DNA of 47,810 nt from an uncultured Clostridia bacterium (lineage in GTDB: Bacteria; Bacillota; Clostridia; Oscillospirales; Ruminococcaceae), in contig CANRNN010000014.1 of assembly GCA_947632025.1 (NCBI GenBank), positions 1 through 47,810 on the forward strand. Direction: 5' to 3'. Each line of letters begins with the position of its first letter. The stretch's first letter is position 1. The notes under the pieces were generated by a model, which had not been told where the DNA came from, did not search any database, and saw nothing but the letters and a program-made list of their open reading frames with translations. Of this stretch, positions 24,001 through 31,683 are shown one piece after another. Position numbers and translations under genes: made by a program.

Positions 24001-25859
24001 ACGCCCAGCGTCCTTGTCATTGAATCAAGGTCAAGTCCATACATTTTAAGCTGTTCGGAGATTGTTGCCGCAGGAACGAATCCATCCTCCACACCGACGC
24101 TTTGAACATCGCCGCGATAGCCGCGCTTCATAAGTTCCGCAAAAAATCCCTCCGCGACGCCGCCGCGAAGCGAACCTTCCTCGAAGAACACTATTCTGTC
24201 ATACCCCGCTGCTATCCCGTAAACCTCTTCGGGCAGCGGTTCTATTTTCACCAATCTCAGCATATCCGCGCCCGCTTTTTCACAAGCCGAGGCCATATCC
24301 GCCGAGATCCTCCCGTAACCTGCCGCGAGAGTTTTTGAGCCGCGTTTTTTATGGACGAATCCCCTTGAAACACATTCCGATGTGTTTCCGATCATAACCT
24401 CCAAATCGGGAATATCCGGCTCGCTGCCCTTTGGATATCTCACGACGGCGATTCCGAAAGTTTCATAGATCGCTTTTTTAAGGCATACGCGAAGTTCCTC
24501 ATAAGTCGCGGGACAGAAAATGACCGTATTCGGAATAAGACGCAGCATAGGAACGTCGAATATCCCCTGATGTGTTTCGCCGTCTGCCCCGACAAATCCC
24601 GCACGGTCAACGGCAAGTGTTATGTGTGTATTTTCAATGGCACAGTCGTGAAGTATCTGGTCAAATCCGCGCTGCAAAAATGTCGAATACACAGCAAAAA
24701 CGGGATACATTCCCTCTGTCGCCAAGCCCGCCGCGAACGTCACGGAATGCTGCTCCGCAATTCCCGTGTCGAAAAATCTCGATGCGTTCATTTCCTTGAA
24801 ATAGTTAAGCCCCACGGCGTACTTCATCGCCGCCGTTATGGCGCATATTCTGCCGTCCCGTGTTCCGAGGTGCGTAAGCTCCCGTCCGAAGGCTTCGGAA
24901 AAGGTTTTCGGTTCTCTCTCGCGGTCGACATACTCGAATTCCTCGACAATGCCGTTTTCAGCGACAGCGTGATATTCTCCGGGATTTTTCTCGGCGGGGC
25001 GATAGCCTTTTCCCTTCTGAGTGAAAACGTGAACCACACATGGACGCTTCATAAGTTTCGCTACCGAAAACGCCTCGATAAGGTCATCCAAGTCGTGTCC
25101 GTTTACAGGCCCTATATAGGTAAATCCGAGGTTCTCAAAGAGATTGCTCGAATCGTAAAGCGCCTCTTTAAGGAGCGACTTTGCCGCACCGATAGCACGT
25201 TCTAACGGCTTTCCTACAAGTGGCACGGACGACAGCGCATACTTAAATTTCTCCTTTGCGCAGTAATATTTTCTGGTTGAACGTATATGTGCAAGATACC
25301 TTGCCAGAGCGCCTGTTGAACGGCTTATGGACATAGCATTGTCGTTCAGTACAAGCGTGAGGTTCGTCGCGGTTTTTCCCGCATTGTTAAGCGCTTCATA
25401 GGCAATACCGCCCGTGAACGCTCCGTCGCCCACTACTGCCGCGACCGAGCCGCTTTCGCCTTTTAACCTCATGGCTGTGGAAATTCCGTATGCCGCCGAA
25501 AGAGTCTGACTTGAATGTCCCGAAATAAATGCGTCAGCAGGTGATTCGGACCGCTTTGGAAAACCAGATATGCCGCCTTTTTTACGTAGTGTTGAAAATC
25601 TCGAATATCTCCCTGTAAGCAGCTTATGAGCGTATGCCTGATGTCCTACATCCCAGAGTATCCTGTCACCGTTCTGAACATCGTACACTGCGTGAAGCGC
25701 CACGGCAAGCTCGACTGCTCCAAGGCTTGACGAAAGATGCCCGCCGTTTTTCATTACGGTCCGCAGAATTGTTCCCCGCAGTTCTCCGCATAACGCTTTG
25801 AGCTGCGGGGACGTTAAACCGCGAATTTTATTGTGATCTATATTGTCGCTGAGAAGCAT
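23997..25859 (-). CDS. dxs: 1-deoxy-D-xylulose-5-phosphate synthase
   Basis: A 620-residue thiamine-diphosphate enzyme, first step of the MEP isoprenoid pathway. The TPP motif GDGAFTGGIAYEALNNAG lies at ~143. The pyrimidine and transketolase-central domains carry DTGIAEQHSVTFAAGLA and VDRAGFVGADGETHQG. The pathway partner ispA is two genes upstream. Length and motifs are complete. Confidence 0.96.
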   Translation of the reverse strand: MLLSDNIDHNKIRGLTSPQLKALCGELRGTILRTVMKNGGHLSSSLGAVELAVALHAVYDVQNGDRILWDVGHQAYAHKLLTGRYSRFSTLRKKGGISGFPKRSESPADAFISGHSSQTLSAAYGISTAMRLKGESGSVAAVVGDGAFTGGIAYEALNNAGKTATNLTLVLNDNAMSISRSTGALARYLAHIRSTRKYYCAKEKFKYALSSVPLVGKPLERAIGAAKSLLKEALYDSSNLFENLGFTYIGPVNGHDLDDLIEAFSVAKLMKRPCVVHVFTQKGKGYRPAEKNPGEYHAVAENGIVEEFEYVDREREPKTFSEAFGRELTHLGTRDGRICAITAAMKYAVGLNYFKEMNASRFFDTGIAEQHSVTFAAGLATEGMYPVFAVYSTFLQRGFDQILHDCAIENTHITLAVDRAGFVGADGETHQGIFDVPMLRLIPNTVIFCPATYEELRVCLKKAIYETFGIAVVRYPKGSEPDIPDLEVMIGNTSECVSRGFVHKKRGSKTLAAGYGRISADMASACEKAGADMLRLVKIEPLPEEVYGIAAGYDRIVFFEEGSLRGGVAEGFFAELMKRGYRGDVQSVGVEDGFVPAATISEQLKMYGLDLDSMTRTLGV

Positions 25860-25878
25860 AAGCCCTCCGTTTGTTGAT

Positions 25879-26379
25879 TCAAGCCGTCGGAAGCGGGAAC
25901 AGCAATGCGATTATGATACCCAGCATAGCTCCCGCCAGAACTTCGATAGGCGTATGACCCAAAAACTCCTTCAATTCCTTGCGGTTGACAAGTTCCTCTA
26001 TATCGGGATCGTTTTCCGAACCGCTGAGTTGAGAGATCTCATCGTCAAGGTCGTCCACTATATGACGCAGCTTGTTGAGTTCCTTTGCGTGAAGCCCCGC
26101 GTTGTAGCGCACGCTCATAGCGTCGTAGATAACAACAGCCGCGATAAGTATCGCGAACGCGAATTCCGCGCTGCTGAAGCCCTTGTATCTTAGCGTGTAG
26201 ATAGCCACCGAAATGACCATTGCCGAATGTGACGACGGCATTCCGCCTGCACCGTAGATACGTTCCGGATCGAATGTTTTGTTCTTTATTGAATAGCCGA
26301 TAGTTTTGAGGACCTGCGCGAGAAACCAACCTATAAACCCTACCGATATTATAGGGTTTGCCATCAATATTTCTTTCAT
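25879..26379 (-). CDS. Divergent PAP2-family membrane protein
   Basis: A 166-residue protein with ATG 26379 behind GGAGG. A longer frame upstream overlaps ispA and has no ribosome site. It has four hydrophobic helices. Family motifs are NPIISVGFIGWFLAQVLK at the start, GGMPSSHSAMV (the PAP2-like P-S-S-H-S), and YNAGLHAKELN near 85. It is a predicted acid-phosphatase-like protein, possibly acting on undecaprenyl or other lipid phosphates, which suits its place between ispA and dxs. Activity is not established for this divergent family. Confidence 0.88.
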   Translation of the reverse strand: MKEILMANPIISVGFIGWFLAQVLKTIGYSIKNKTFDPERIYGAGGMPSSHSAMVISVAIYTLRYKGFSSAEFAFAILIAAVVIYDAMSVRYNAGLHAKELNKLRHIVDDLDDEISQLSGSENDPDIEELVNRKELKEFLGHTPIEVLAGAMLGIIIALLFPLPTA

Positions 26380-26392
26380 TATCCCGCCTCCG

Positions 26393-27316
26393 TCAATACT
26401 GACGATAAAGGAGCATTTTGGTAAGCCCCACCAAGAATGAATTATCGCTGAAGCCCTTGAGAAGCTCAAGAGCCTGTTCCGAGAGAGAGCGGGCAGTTTT
26501 GCGAGCTTCGTCCAGACCCACAGCCTCAACGTAGGTATGCTTTCCCTGTGCGCTGTCGCTGCCGACGGGCTTTCCGAGGAGCTTTTCATCTGCGGTTATA
26601 TCGAGGATATCATCTATTATCTGGAACGCGAGTCCGAGCCTCTGCCCGAATGTCCCCGCCGTAAGTATCGTCGAAGCGTCCGCTCCTGCCGTAAGACAGC
26701 CCGCCTTGCAGCAGAATTCCAGCAGAGCTGCTGTTTTCATTCTGTACATTTCAAGTATAGTCGAAACCTCCGGTGTTTGTCCGGAAAGACCGATATCGAC
26801 CGTCTGACCGCCTATCATTCCGCCCAAGCCCGTAAGCTCCGACAAAAGCGAAATTATCCGCAGCGCCGTTTCTTCGGGAAGTTGTTTGTGCAATGCCGCC
26901 TGAGCGATGATCTCATACGGCTTTACCGCCAACAGATCTCCCGCCAGAAGAGCCTCTGCCTCACCGAAAGCCTTATGGCACGAGGGCTTTCCTCGGCGCA
27001 TATCGTCGTTGTCCATACACGGCAGGTCGTCGTGTATAAGCGAAAATGTATGTGTCATCTCGACCGCACACGCGACAGGCAGAGCCGTTTCGGGCTCCCC
27101 GCCGCACACACGGCAAAACTCCATGACAAGCGCCGGACGGATACGCTTGCCGCCCGCATACATACTGTATCTTGCTGCGTCCGCAGCCTTTCTCTGAAGG
27201 CAATTTGTTTCGGGCAGATATTTTTCAATGACCTCCATAATCATGTCGGCGTATTCTGAAAGTGTTTCCTTTACTCTTGCAGACTCGTCCCATGAGATCT
27301 CGTTTGTATCTATCAT
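26393..27316 (-). CDS. ispA: Farnesyl diphosphate synthase (polyprenyl synthetase)
   Basis: A 307-residue prenyltransferase. The first aspartate-rich motif is DDLPCMDNDD, of the bacterial DD-x4-D type, at ~97, followed by RRGKPSCHKAFGE. The second is DDILDITAD at ~238. These fit condensation of isopentenyl and geranyl diphosphates. It overlaps xseB by 4 bases and precedes the PAP2-like gene and dxs, giving a compact isoprenoid block. Confidence 0.94.
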   Translation of the reverse strand: MIDTNEISWDESARVKETLSEYADMIMEVIEKYLPETNCLQRKAADAARYSMYAGGKRIRPALVMEFCRVCGGEPETALPVACAVEMTHTFSLIHDDLPCMDNDDMRRGKPSCHKAFGEAEALLAGDLLAVKPYEIIAQAALHKQLPEETALRIISLLSELTGLGGMIGGQTVDIGLSGQTPEVSTILEMYRMKTAALLEFCCKAGCLTAGADASTILTAGTFGQRLGLAFQIIDDILDITADEKLLGKPVGSDSAQGKHTYVEAVGLDEARKTARSLSEQALELLKGFSDNSFLVGLTKMLLYRQY

Positions 27317-27510
27317 TGTTTTTCCAGCTCCTCGATCTTCAGTTTTGCTTTTTTGATATACTCATCGAGCTTTTTCGACAACCCGACGGCTTCAGTGTAA
27401 AGCTTTACGGATTCCTCAAGCGGAAGCTCACCGCTTCCCATTTTCTCTGAGATCTCCTTGAGTCTTCCGAGTTCCTTTTCAAAATCTATTGCTGTGCTTT
27501 TTTCAGCCAT
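27313..27510 (-). CDS. xseB: Exodeoxyribonuclease VII small subunit
   Basis: A 65-residue helical protein (FEKELGRLKEISEKMGSGELPLEESVKLYTEA), the normal XseB signature and size. I use ATG 27510 because AAGGAGT lies six bases before it; a longer start at 27531 would overlap xseA and has no ribosome site. It forms the nuclease with XseA encoded directly upstream. Confidence 0.95.
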   Translation of the reverse strand: MAEKSTAIDFEKELGRLKEISEKMGSGELPLEESVKLYTEAVGLSKKLDEYIKKAKLKIEELEKQ

Positions 27511-27514
27511 ATTT

Positions 27515-28855
27515 TTACTCCTTGATCTCATTTATAACAGCGCCGGCGCTGCCTTTTCCGAATTTAAGCGTGATTTTATCGCCTTTTGAAAGCTCGCCCG
27601 CGCTTCTGATGTAAACGCCGTCCTTTTCGGCAATTGAATAACCGCGCATAAGCACATTCATGGGGCTCAGATCGTTTATTGATTTAGCCGCAAACGCGAA
27701 CTCGTGTTCAATGTCCGAAAGCTTTATGCGCATACTGTTTCTCACGGTATCCGAAAGAGCGTCTACGACAGCCTTATTTCTCGAAACGCACAGCACGGCG
27801 CTTTGCGAAATAAGCTCGATATAACGCTTTGATTGATCTTGGAACATATTAAGCCTTGCTTTCGGCGAATTGAGGACTATATCCTTTCTCGCAAGCTCCA
27901 GATCTTTCTCGCACCTTGCAATAGCTGACAGCAGCGAATTTTTTGCGGACTCCGCCATATCGGAGATAAACTTTTTGATAACTTCGATATCGGGGACAGC
28001 GTCCTGAGCCGCTGCCGTCGGAGTGAGCGAACGCTTGTCTGCAGCGTAATCAATGAGCGTTGTGTCGATTTCGTGTCCCACTGCGCTTATCGTCGGGATC
28101 TTCGACGCATAGACCGCTCTTACGACTTTCTCAGAGTTAAAGCACGCCAGATCCTCCGCCGAGCCGCCGCCCCGTCCGACGATTATCAGATCCGCTCCGA
28201 CGTTCTGAGCCTTGGCGATGCCCGCTGCGATAGAATCAGGAGCATTCTCTCCCTGAACGACGGCATTTATCACCACAGCCTCAACGACAGGGTATCTTTC
28301 TTTAAGCACTTTTTTTATATCCTGAAGCGCCGCACCTGACGAGGAAGTAACTATAGCTATTTTCTTAGGCAGTCTTGGAAGCTCCCTATGCTGTCCAAAC
28401 AATCCCTCACGGTCGAGTTTGCTTTTAAGCTCCTCCAAAGCTTTCGCGGAGTCGCCTTTCGCGTCTGCGACCATTATTGAATCGCAGATCAAAGAATATG
28501 TCCCGTATTTTTCGTATACCGAAATTTTTCCGCTACAGACGACCGTTTCACCGTCTTTGGGGATCTTTTTCAGAGCCGCGACCCCGTGAAACATTTTAGC
28601 GTCTATCTGTGCGTCGTTATCTATCAATTTAAAATAAAGAAAATCCTTATAAAAGCTCTGACGGTTTCTTCTTATTCCCGAAACCTCACCGAAGATAGTG
28701 ACACATTGAAGCCGCGAATCACCCTCGACTGCGTTTTTTATCCTTGCGGTAACATCGCTTACCGACAGCACCTCTCCGCCGTCGTCCTCTTCTTCGGCTG
28801 TATCGGTTTCGCTGTCAAACAGACTGTATTGCTCCGGCTCATTCTTTTTCGCCAT
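27515..28855 (-). CDS. xseA: Exodeoxyribonuclease VII large subunit
   Basis: A 446-residue protein. An N-terminal OB fold (LSVSDVTARIKNAVEGD, then VTIFGEVSGIRRNRQSFYKDFLYFKL) is followed by the catalytic domain with IVTSSSGAALQDI, DLIIVGRGGGSAEDLACFN and the conserved AVGHEIDTTLIDYAADKRSLTPTAAA. A short acidic N-terminal extension (DSETDTAEEEDDG) is unusual. It degrades single-stranded DNA with XseB. It overlaps nusB by 17 bases. Confidence 0.96.
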   Translation of the reverse strand: MAKKNEPEQYSLFDSETDTAEEEDDGGEVLSVSDVTARIKNAVEGDSRLQCVTIFGEVSGIRRNRQSFYKDFLYFKLIDNDAQIDAKMFHGVAALKKIPKDGETVVCSGKISVYEKYGTYSLICDSIMVADAKGDSAKALEELKSKLDREGLFGQHRELPRLPKKIAIVTSSSGAALQDIKKVLKERYPVVEAVVINAVVQGENAPDSIAAGIAKAQNVGADLIIVGRGGGSAEDLACFNSEKVVRAVYASKIPTISAVGHEIDTTLIDYAADKRSLTPTAAAQDAVPDIEVIKKFISDMAESAKNSLLSAIARCEKDLELARKDIVLNSPKARLNMFQDQSKRYIELISQSAVLCVSRNKAVVDALSDTVRNSMRIKLSDIEHEFAFAAKSINDLSPMNVLMRGYSIAEKDGVYIRSAGELSKGDKITLKFGKGSAGAVINEIKE

Positions 28856-29273
28856 TCAAGCCTCCCAAATACGAATTGAGGATACCGTTTATAAAGCTTC
28901 TGTCGTTCTGTCCCGAATATTTTTTCGCAAGCTCCATTGCCTCATTTATCGCTGCCTTCGGGGGAACGTCATTCTTACGGTAGGTCATTTCATAGACAGC
29001 TATTTTAAGTATTACGAGATTCACCTTTGCGATACGGTTTACAGCACGCTTCGTGGAATATTTTGCTATGATCTCGCAAAGCTCTGCGTCATGCTCGCTT
29101 ACTCCCTTAACCAGCTCGTCTGTGTACTCGTTTTTTGCCATATCGAAAGAGTCGGGATTAAGCTCGTCGAGTTCTTCAAGGGACTGTCCGAACATCATCT
29201 GGAAAAGTAAGAGGAACGCGCCCTCGCGAGCCTCGGAGCGTGTAAGTTTCTGTTCTGCGCTGTTCATATTCAC
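28839..29273 (-). CDS. nusB: Transcription antitermination factor NusB
   Basis: A 144-residue all-helical protein with the NusB family landmarks SEAREGAFLLLFQM at the start, INRIAKV-like VNRIAKVNLVILKIAVYEM and PPKAAINEAMELAKKY near the end. It binds boxA RNA with NusE during rRNA transcription. GTG start at 29273, one base after the Asp23 stop; ATG 29267 is an alternative. Confidence 0.94.
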   Translation of the reverse strand: MNMNSAEQKLTRSEAREGAFLLLFQMMFGQSLEELDELNPDSFDMAKNEYTDELVKGVSEHDAELCEIIAKYSTKRAVNRIAKVNLVILKIAVYEMTYRKNDVPPKAAINEAMELAKKYSGQNDRSFINGILNSYLGGLNGEKE

Positions 29274-29274
29274 T

Positions 29275-29622
29275 TCACTGAGCCTCGCACTGTGAAAGTT
29301 CCACGCCGACTATATTCACGTCGACCTTTGTCACGGTAAAGCCCGTCATATTCTGGATAGCGCTCTTGACGCTGTGCTGAACGCTTTCCGCGACCTTAAC
29401 GGCGTTAGAGCCTTCTGCGACGGTAATATCCACGCCGACTGCCGCGCTTTCGCCGAGAGTTCTCACACGAACCGGGCTTTTAAGACGTGAGATAAGACCC
29501 GCTCCCGATTTTCCTCTTATAATAGCGCCCTCGATTTCCGAAGCGGCTGTTTCGGCGATCCTGATAAGCACCTCTTCCGAAACCTTAATGCTTCCCGCCG
29601 TATGTTTTCCGTTGTTTTCCAT
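29275..29622 (-). CDS. Asp23/Gls24 family protein
   Basis: A 115-residue protein. It contains GSIKVSEEVLIRIAETAASEIEG and the VDITVAEGSNAVKVAESVQHSVKSAIQNMTG block, followed by VDVNIVGVEL, all typical of the Asp23/Gls24 (YqhY) fold. In Bacillus the homologue YqhY lies in the same place before nusB and is linked to regulation of lipid synthesis. AGAGGT precedes the ATG. It is the first gene of the cluster that runs to recN. Confidence 0.93.
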   Translation of the reverse strand: MENNGKHTAGSIKVSEEVLIRIAETAASEIEGAIIRGKSGAGLISRLKSPVRVRTLGESAAVGVDITVAEGSNAVKVAESVQHSVKSAIQNMTGFTVTKVDVNIVGVELSQCEAQ

Positions 29623-29677
29623 AATTTACCTCTCAAAAACAAAAAATAATACACGCTGACTATACATACATATCTTA

Positions 29678-29706
29678 ATTATAACACATTCTCTCCAAAT
29701 AAACAA
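29678..29706 (-). promoter_or_regulatory. Promoter of the asp23-nusB-xse-isp-dxs-recN cluster
   Basis: TTGTTT (complement of 29701-29706) and TATAAT (complement of 29678-29683), 17-bp spacer, 55 bases upstream of the ATG at 29622. Confidence 0.7.
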
Positions 29707-29812
29707 GGGCTTTTTTGAAAAAAATTCAAAAAAGCGAATTTTTTTCATTGTAACAATTTTCTGACATTCCGAATAAAATACAGAAAAAGCAACAAGGAGG
29801 CGGGGTGAGCGA

Positions 29813-29974
29813 GTGAGGGGAGGAAAGCGTCCCTGTGGGAAATACACGATGATTTTCGCGTTGATAGTATTTCTCGCAGCGGGAATCATACTGACGATTT
29901 TCCTGCCGAAGCTGGGACTTTTCGCGGTCGCGGTTTTGCTTATCGCGCTGGGAATTTTTCTGCTTAAAGCCTGA
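29813..29974 (+). CDS. Small membrane protein before spoVM
   Basis: A 53-residue frame starting GTG at 29813 (AAGGAGG at 29794-29800, 12 bases away) and ending TGA at 29972. The N-terminus is basic (RGGKRPCGKY), followed by one long or two short hydrophobic segments (MIFALIVFLAAGIILTIFL, LFAVAVLLIALGIFLL). It stops 12 bases before spoVM, so it is probably co-transcribed and may be a sporulation membrane protein. I know no family for it. The start is uncertain; an internal ATG at 29849 lacks a ribosome site. Confidence 0.6.
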   Translation: MRGGKRPCGKYTMIFALIVFLAAGIILTIFLPKLGLFAVAVLLIALGIFLLKA

Positions 29975-29986
29975 AAGGAGCTGCGT

Positions 29987-30073
29987 ATGAAGATCGTTGT
30001 TGTCAAGAGTCCGAAGATGTTCACGGGGATTTTGCGTATGATGTTTCACATTGGAAAATCCGAAACCGTCTGA
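29987..30073 (+). CDS. spoVM: Stage V sporulation protein SpoVM
   Basis: A 28-residue peptide with AAAGGAG six bases before the ATG. Compared with Bacillus SpoVM from memory, M1, K2, K7, P9, K10, G14, I15 and R17 are the same, including proline 9, which is needed for recognition of positively curved membrane. The sequence is an amphipathic helix (PKMFTGILRMMFHI). SpoVM marks the forespore surface and anchors the SpoIVA coat basement layer. It faces the spoIIIA operon and shares a bidirectional terminator with it. The gene is easily missed because of its size. Confidence 0.85.
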   Translation: MKIVVVKSPKMFTGILRMMFHIGKSETV

Positions 30074-30078
30074 ACACG

Positions 30079-30112
30079 AAAAACCGTCCCGAACGTTCGG
30101 GGCGGTTTTTTT
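30079..30112. terminator. Bidirectional terminator between spoVM and spoIIIAH
   Basis: AAAAACCGTCCCGAACG pairs with CGTTCGGGGCGGTTTTTTT (one mismatch). A and T runs flank both sides. Confidence 0.92.
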
Positions 30113-30128
30113 AGAAAAGTGAATTTAT

Positions 30129-30665
30129 TCAGTGTACTTCCACAATTGTAATGGCGTCGGAGGCGACTTTCACCTCGCTCTGGAGGGTTGATTTTATTTT
30201 CGCCGCCGAAGCAGCGTCAAGTCCGTCGGTCTTTACAATAACGTTCGCACCGTTATCGGAAAGATAGCAGAGCGCGTCGGAAAATCCCTGTGCTTTTAAA
30301 AGAGTTTCTATCTTGCCCTCGCTTTCTATAAGAGCGGAAAGACTTTTTGCGTTTTCCGTAACGACGGAAAGCTCGTCGGCGGTCATATCGCCGCCCGAAT
30401 ACATTGCCGCAAGTACCTCGGCGGCTTCGCCTCTGCTCTGCTGCTTGTCAAGCCGAGCCTGCGCGAAATAAGCGTCGCTGTCCGAATTTGCGACATACTG
30501 TGCGTCGCCGTAATTTGCCGTGCCGCCGACCGCAGTAAGGTTATTGTCGGATTTTTTCTTCGAGCCTGCTACCGCGAAATTCACTGCTGCCGCAGCTCCG
30601 AGAAGCACCGCCAAAGACGCTATTGCGATGTGTTTTTTGCCGATGATAAGATTCAGCCTTTTCAT
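30129..30665 (-). CDS. spoIIIAH: Stage III sporulation protein AH
   Basis: A 178-residue protein with one N-terminal membrane helix (IAIASLAVLLGAAAAVNFAV) and a C-terminal ring-building domain (LCYLSDNGANVIVKTDGLDAASAAKIKSTLQSEV, ITIVEVH). In Bacillus SpoIIIAH in the mother-cell membrane binds SpoIIQ from the forespore to form the feeding-tube channel. The length (178 against ~218) is at the short end. It is the last gene of the spoIIIA operon. Confidence 0.92.
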   Translation of the reverse strand: MKRLNLIIGKKHIAIASLAVLLGAAAAVNFAVAGSKKKSDNNLTAVGGTANYGDAQYVANSDSDAYFAQARLDKQQSRGEAAEVLAAMYSGGDMTADELSVVTENAKSLSALIESEGKIETLLKAQGFSDALCYLSDNGANVIVKTDGLDAASAAKIKSTLQSEVKVASDAITIVEVH

Positions 30666-30694
30666 AAAATACCCCTTTCGATTTTATCGTAAAA

Positions 30695-31222
30695 TTAAAA
30701 TGTAACATAGACCCGTGCCGCCGATAGATCAAGCGCGCCGGCGACGGCGTTTGTTATCCGCTCGCGCACCACCGGATCGGACGCTCCGGAACAGACCACC
30801 GCTGCGCCGCGTACCTTAGGGAGGATCCTGCCGATTTGAAGCGGCTGTTTAGCGCTGCCCGCGAGTACCACCTCCGTTTCGTCGGAGCGCTGCTGACTGC
30901 CGCCCTTTTCGGCATTCTGGGAGCTTAACTCGCTGCGTTTGTCCTTTTCATAGACCACCTCCGAGATCGTATCGAGCGTCACCATAACGTGGACATCACC
31001 GGCACCGCTTATTTGCTTCACAAGCTCCTTTACACGGTTTTCGAGCGCACGTTCAAGCTGCTCGGCGTCCTCGGAAAAATCAGTGTCAGCCGTGCTTTTT
31101 TTCGCGGTATCATCACATGAGAATGTACTCAGCAAAAGCAGCACCATTACCGCCAGAGCGCCGATTATAAGCGCCTTTCTTCCCGTATCGCCCAACAGGA
31201 ATTCCTGTATTTTTTTCGTCAC
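30695..31222 (-). CDS. spoIIIAG: Stage III sporulation protein AG
   Basis: A 175-residue protein with a membrane helix (KALIIGALAVMVLLLLSTFS) and a ring-building motif domain (ENRVKELVKQISGAGDVHVMVTLDTISEVVYEKD, VRGAAVVCSGASDPVVRERITNAVAGALDLSAARVYV). In Bacillus it forms a large ring spanning the intermembrane space. GTG start follows the spoIIIAF stop directly, with AGGAGG eight bases earlier. Confidence 0.93.
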   Translation of the reverse strand: MTKKIQEFLLGDTGRKALIIGALAVMVLLLLSTFSCDDTAKKSTADTDFSEDAEQLERALENRVKELVKQISGAGDVHVMVTLDTISEVVYEKDKRSELSSQNAEKGGSQQRSDETEVVLAGSAKQPLQIGRILPKVRGAAVVCSGASDPVVRERITNAVAGALDLSAARVYVTF

Positions 31223-31681
31223 TTAAACTTCCTCCTTAAACGCCGTAATTATCTCGATATCGTCGGTAAGTTCACGGGAGAGAAGCTCTGCCGCTGCTTC
31301 TGCCTCGACCGTCTCTCCCGCCTTGAATACAAGCCTTACCTGTGTAATACTTATGCTGTACAATCCCGAAATATTAACGACAATATGAATTTCTTCCGGA
31401 AAAATTCCGTTGGAGTTCAGAAGCTCGTAGATCTTGTCGGACATATCCTTACAGATCTTTTTTTCGAGAGATTTGTTTATTTCTCCCGAAAATGTGACAT
31501 ATCCGCCCTCCTCAATTTCGGGAATATGAAATTCCGCGCCTGCTGCCGAGGAGATCCCCGTAAGAAGCAGGATACCGGCGATAAGAAGTGATATCTGTTT
31601 TTTGAATTTATTTTCGGGAACAAGAATCCTGAACAGTGCCGCGCTTATAGCCGCGACGCATACAGTTGACAAGAATTGCAT
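31223..31681 (-). CDS. spoIIIAF: Stage III sporulation protein AF
   Basis: A 152-residue protein. I chose ATG 31681 (MQFLSTVC) because GGAGG lies seven bases before it; the longer frame to 31744 overlaps spoIIIAE. Two N-terminal helices (FLSTVCVAAISAALFRILVP; QISLLIAGILLLTGISSA) are followed by a soluble ring-type domain (EEIHIVVNISGLYSISITQVRLVF). It is shorter than the Bacillus protein (~200). Confidence 0.9.
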   Translation of the reverse strand: MQFLSTVCVAAISAALFRILVPENKFKKQISLLIAGILLLTGISSAAGAEFHIPEIEEGGYVTFSGEINKSLEKKICKDMSDKIYELLNSNGIFPEEIHIVVNISGLYSISITQVRLVFKAGETVEAEAAAELLSRELTDDIEIITAFKEEV

Positions 31682-31683
31682 TT

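Noticed and set aside
26380-26589. N-terminal extension of the PAP2-like protein
   Set aside because: It overlaps ispA in another frame and lacks a ribosome site, while ATG 26379 gives the family N-terminus.
29709-29735. GCTTTTTTGAA / TTCAAAAAAGC inverted repeat as a terminator
   Set aside because: It lies between divergent genes with no transcript to end, and its stem is almost pure A-T; possibly curved DNA upstream of the promoter only.
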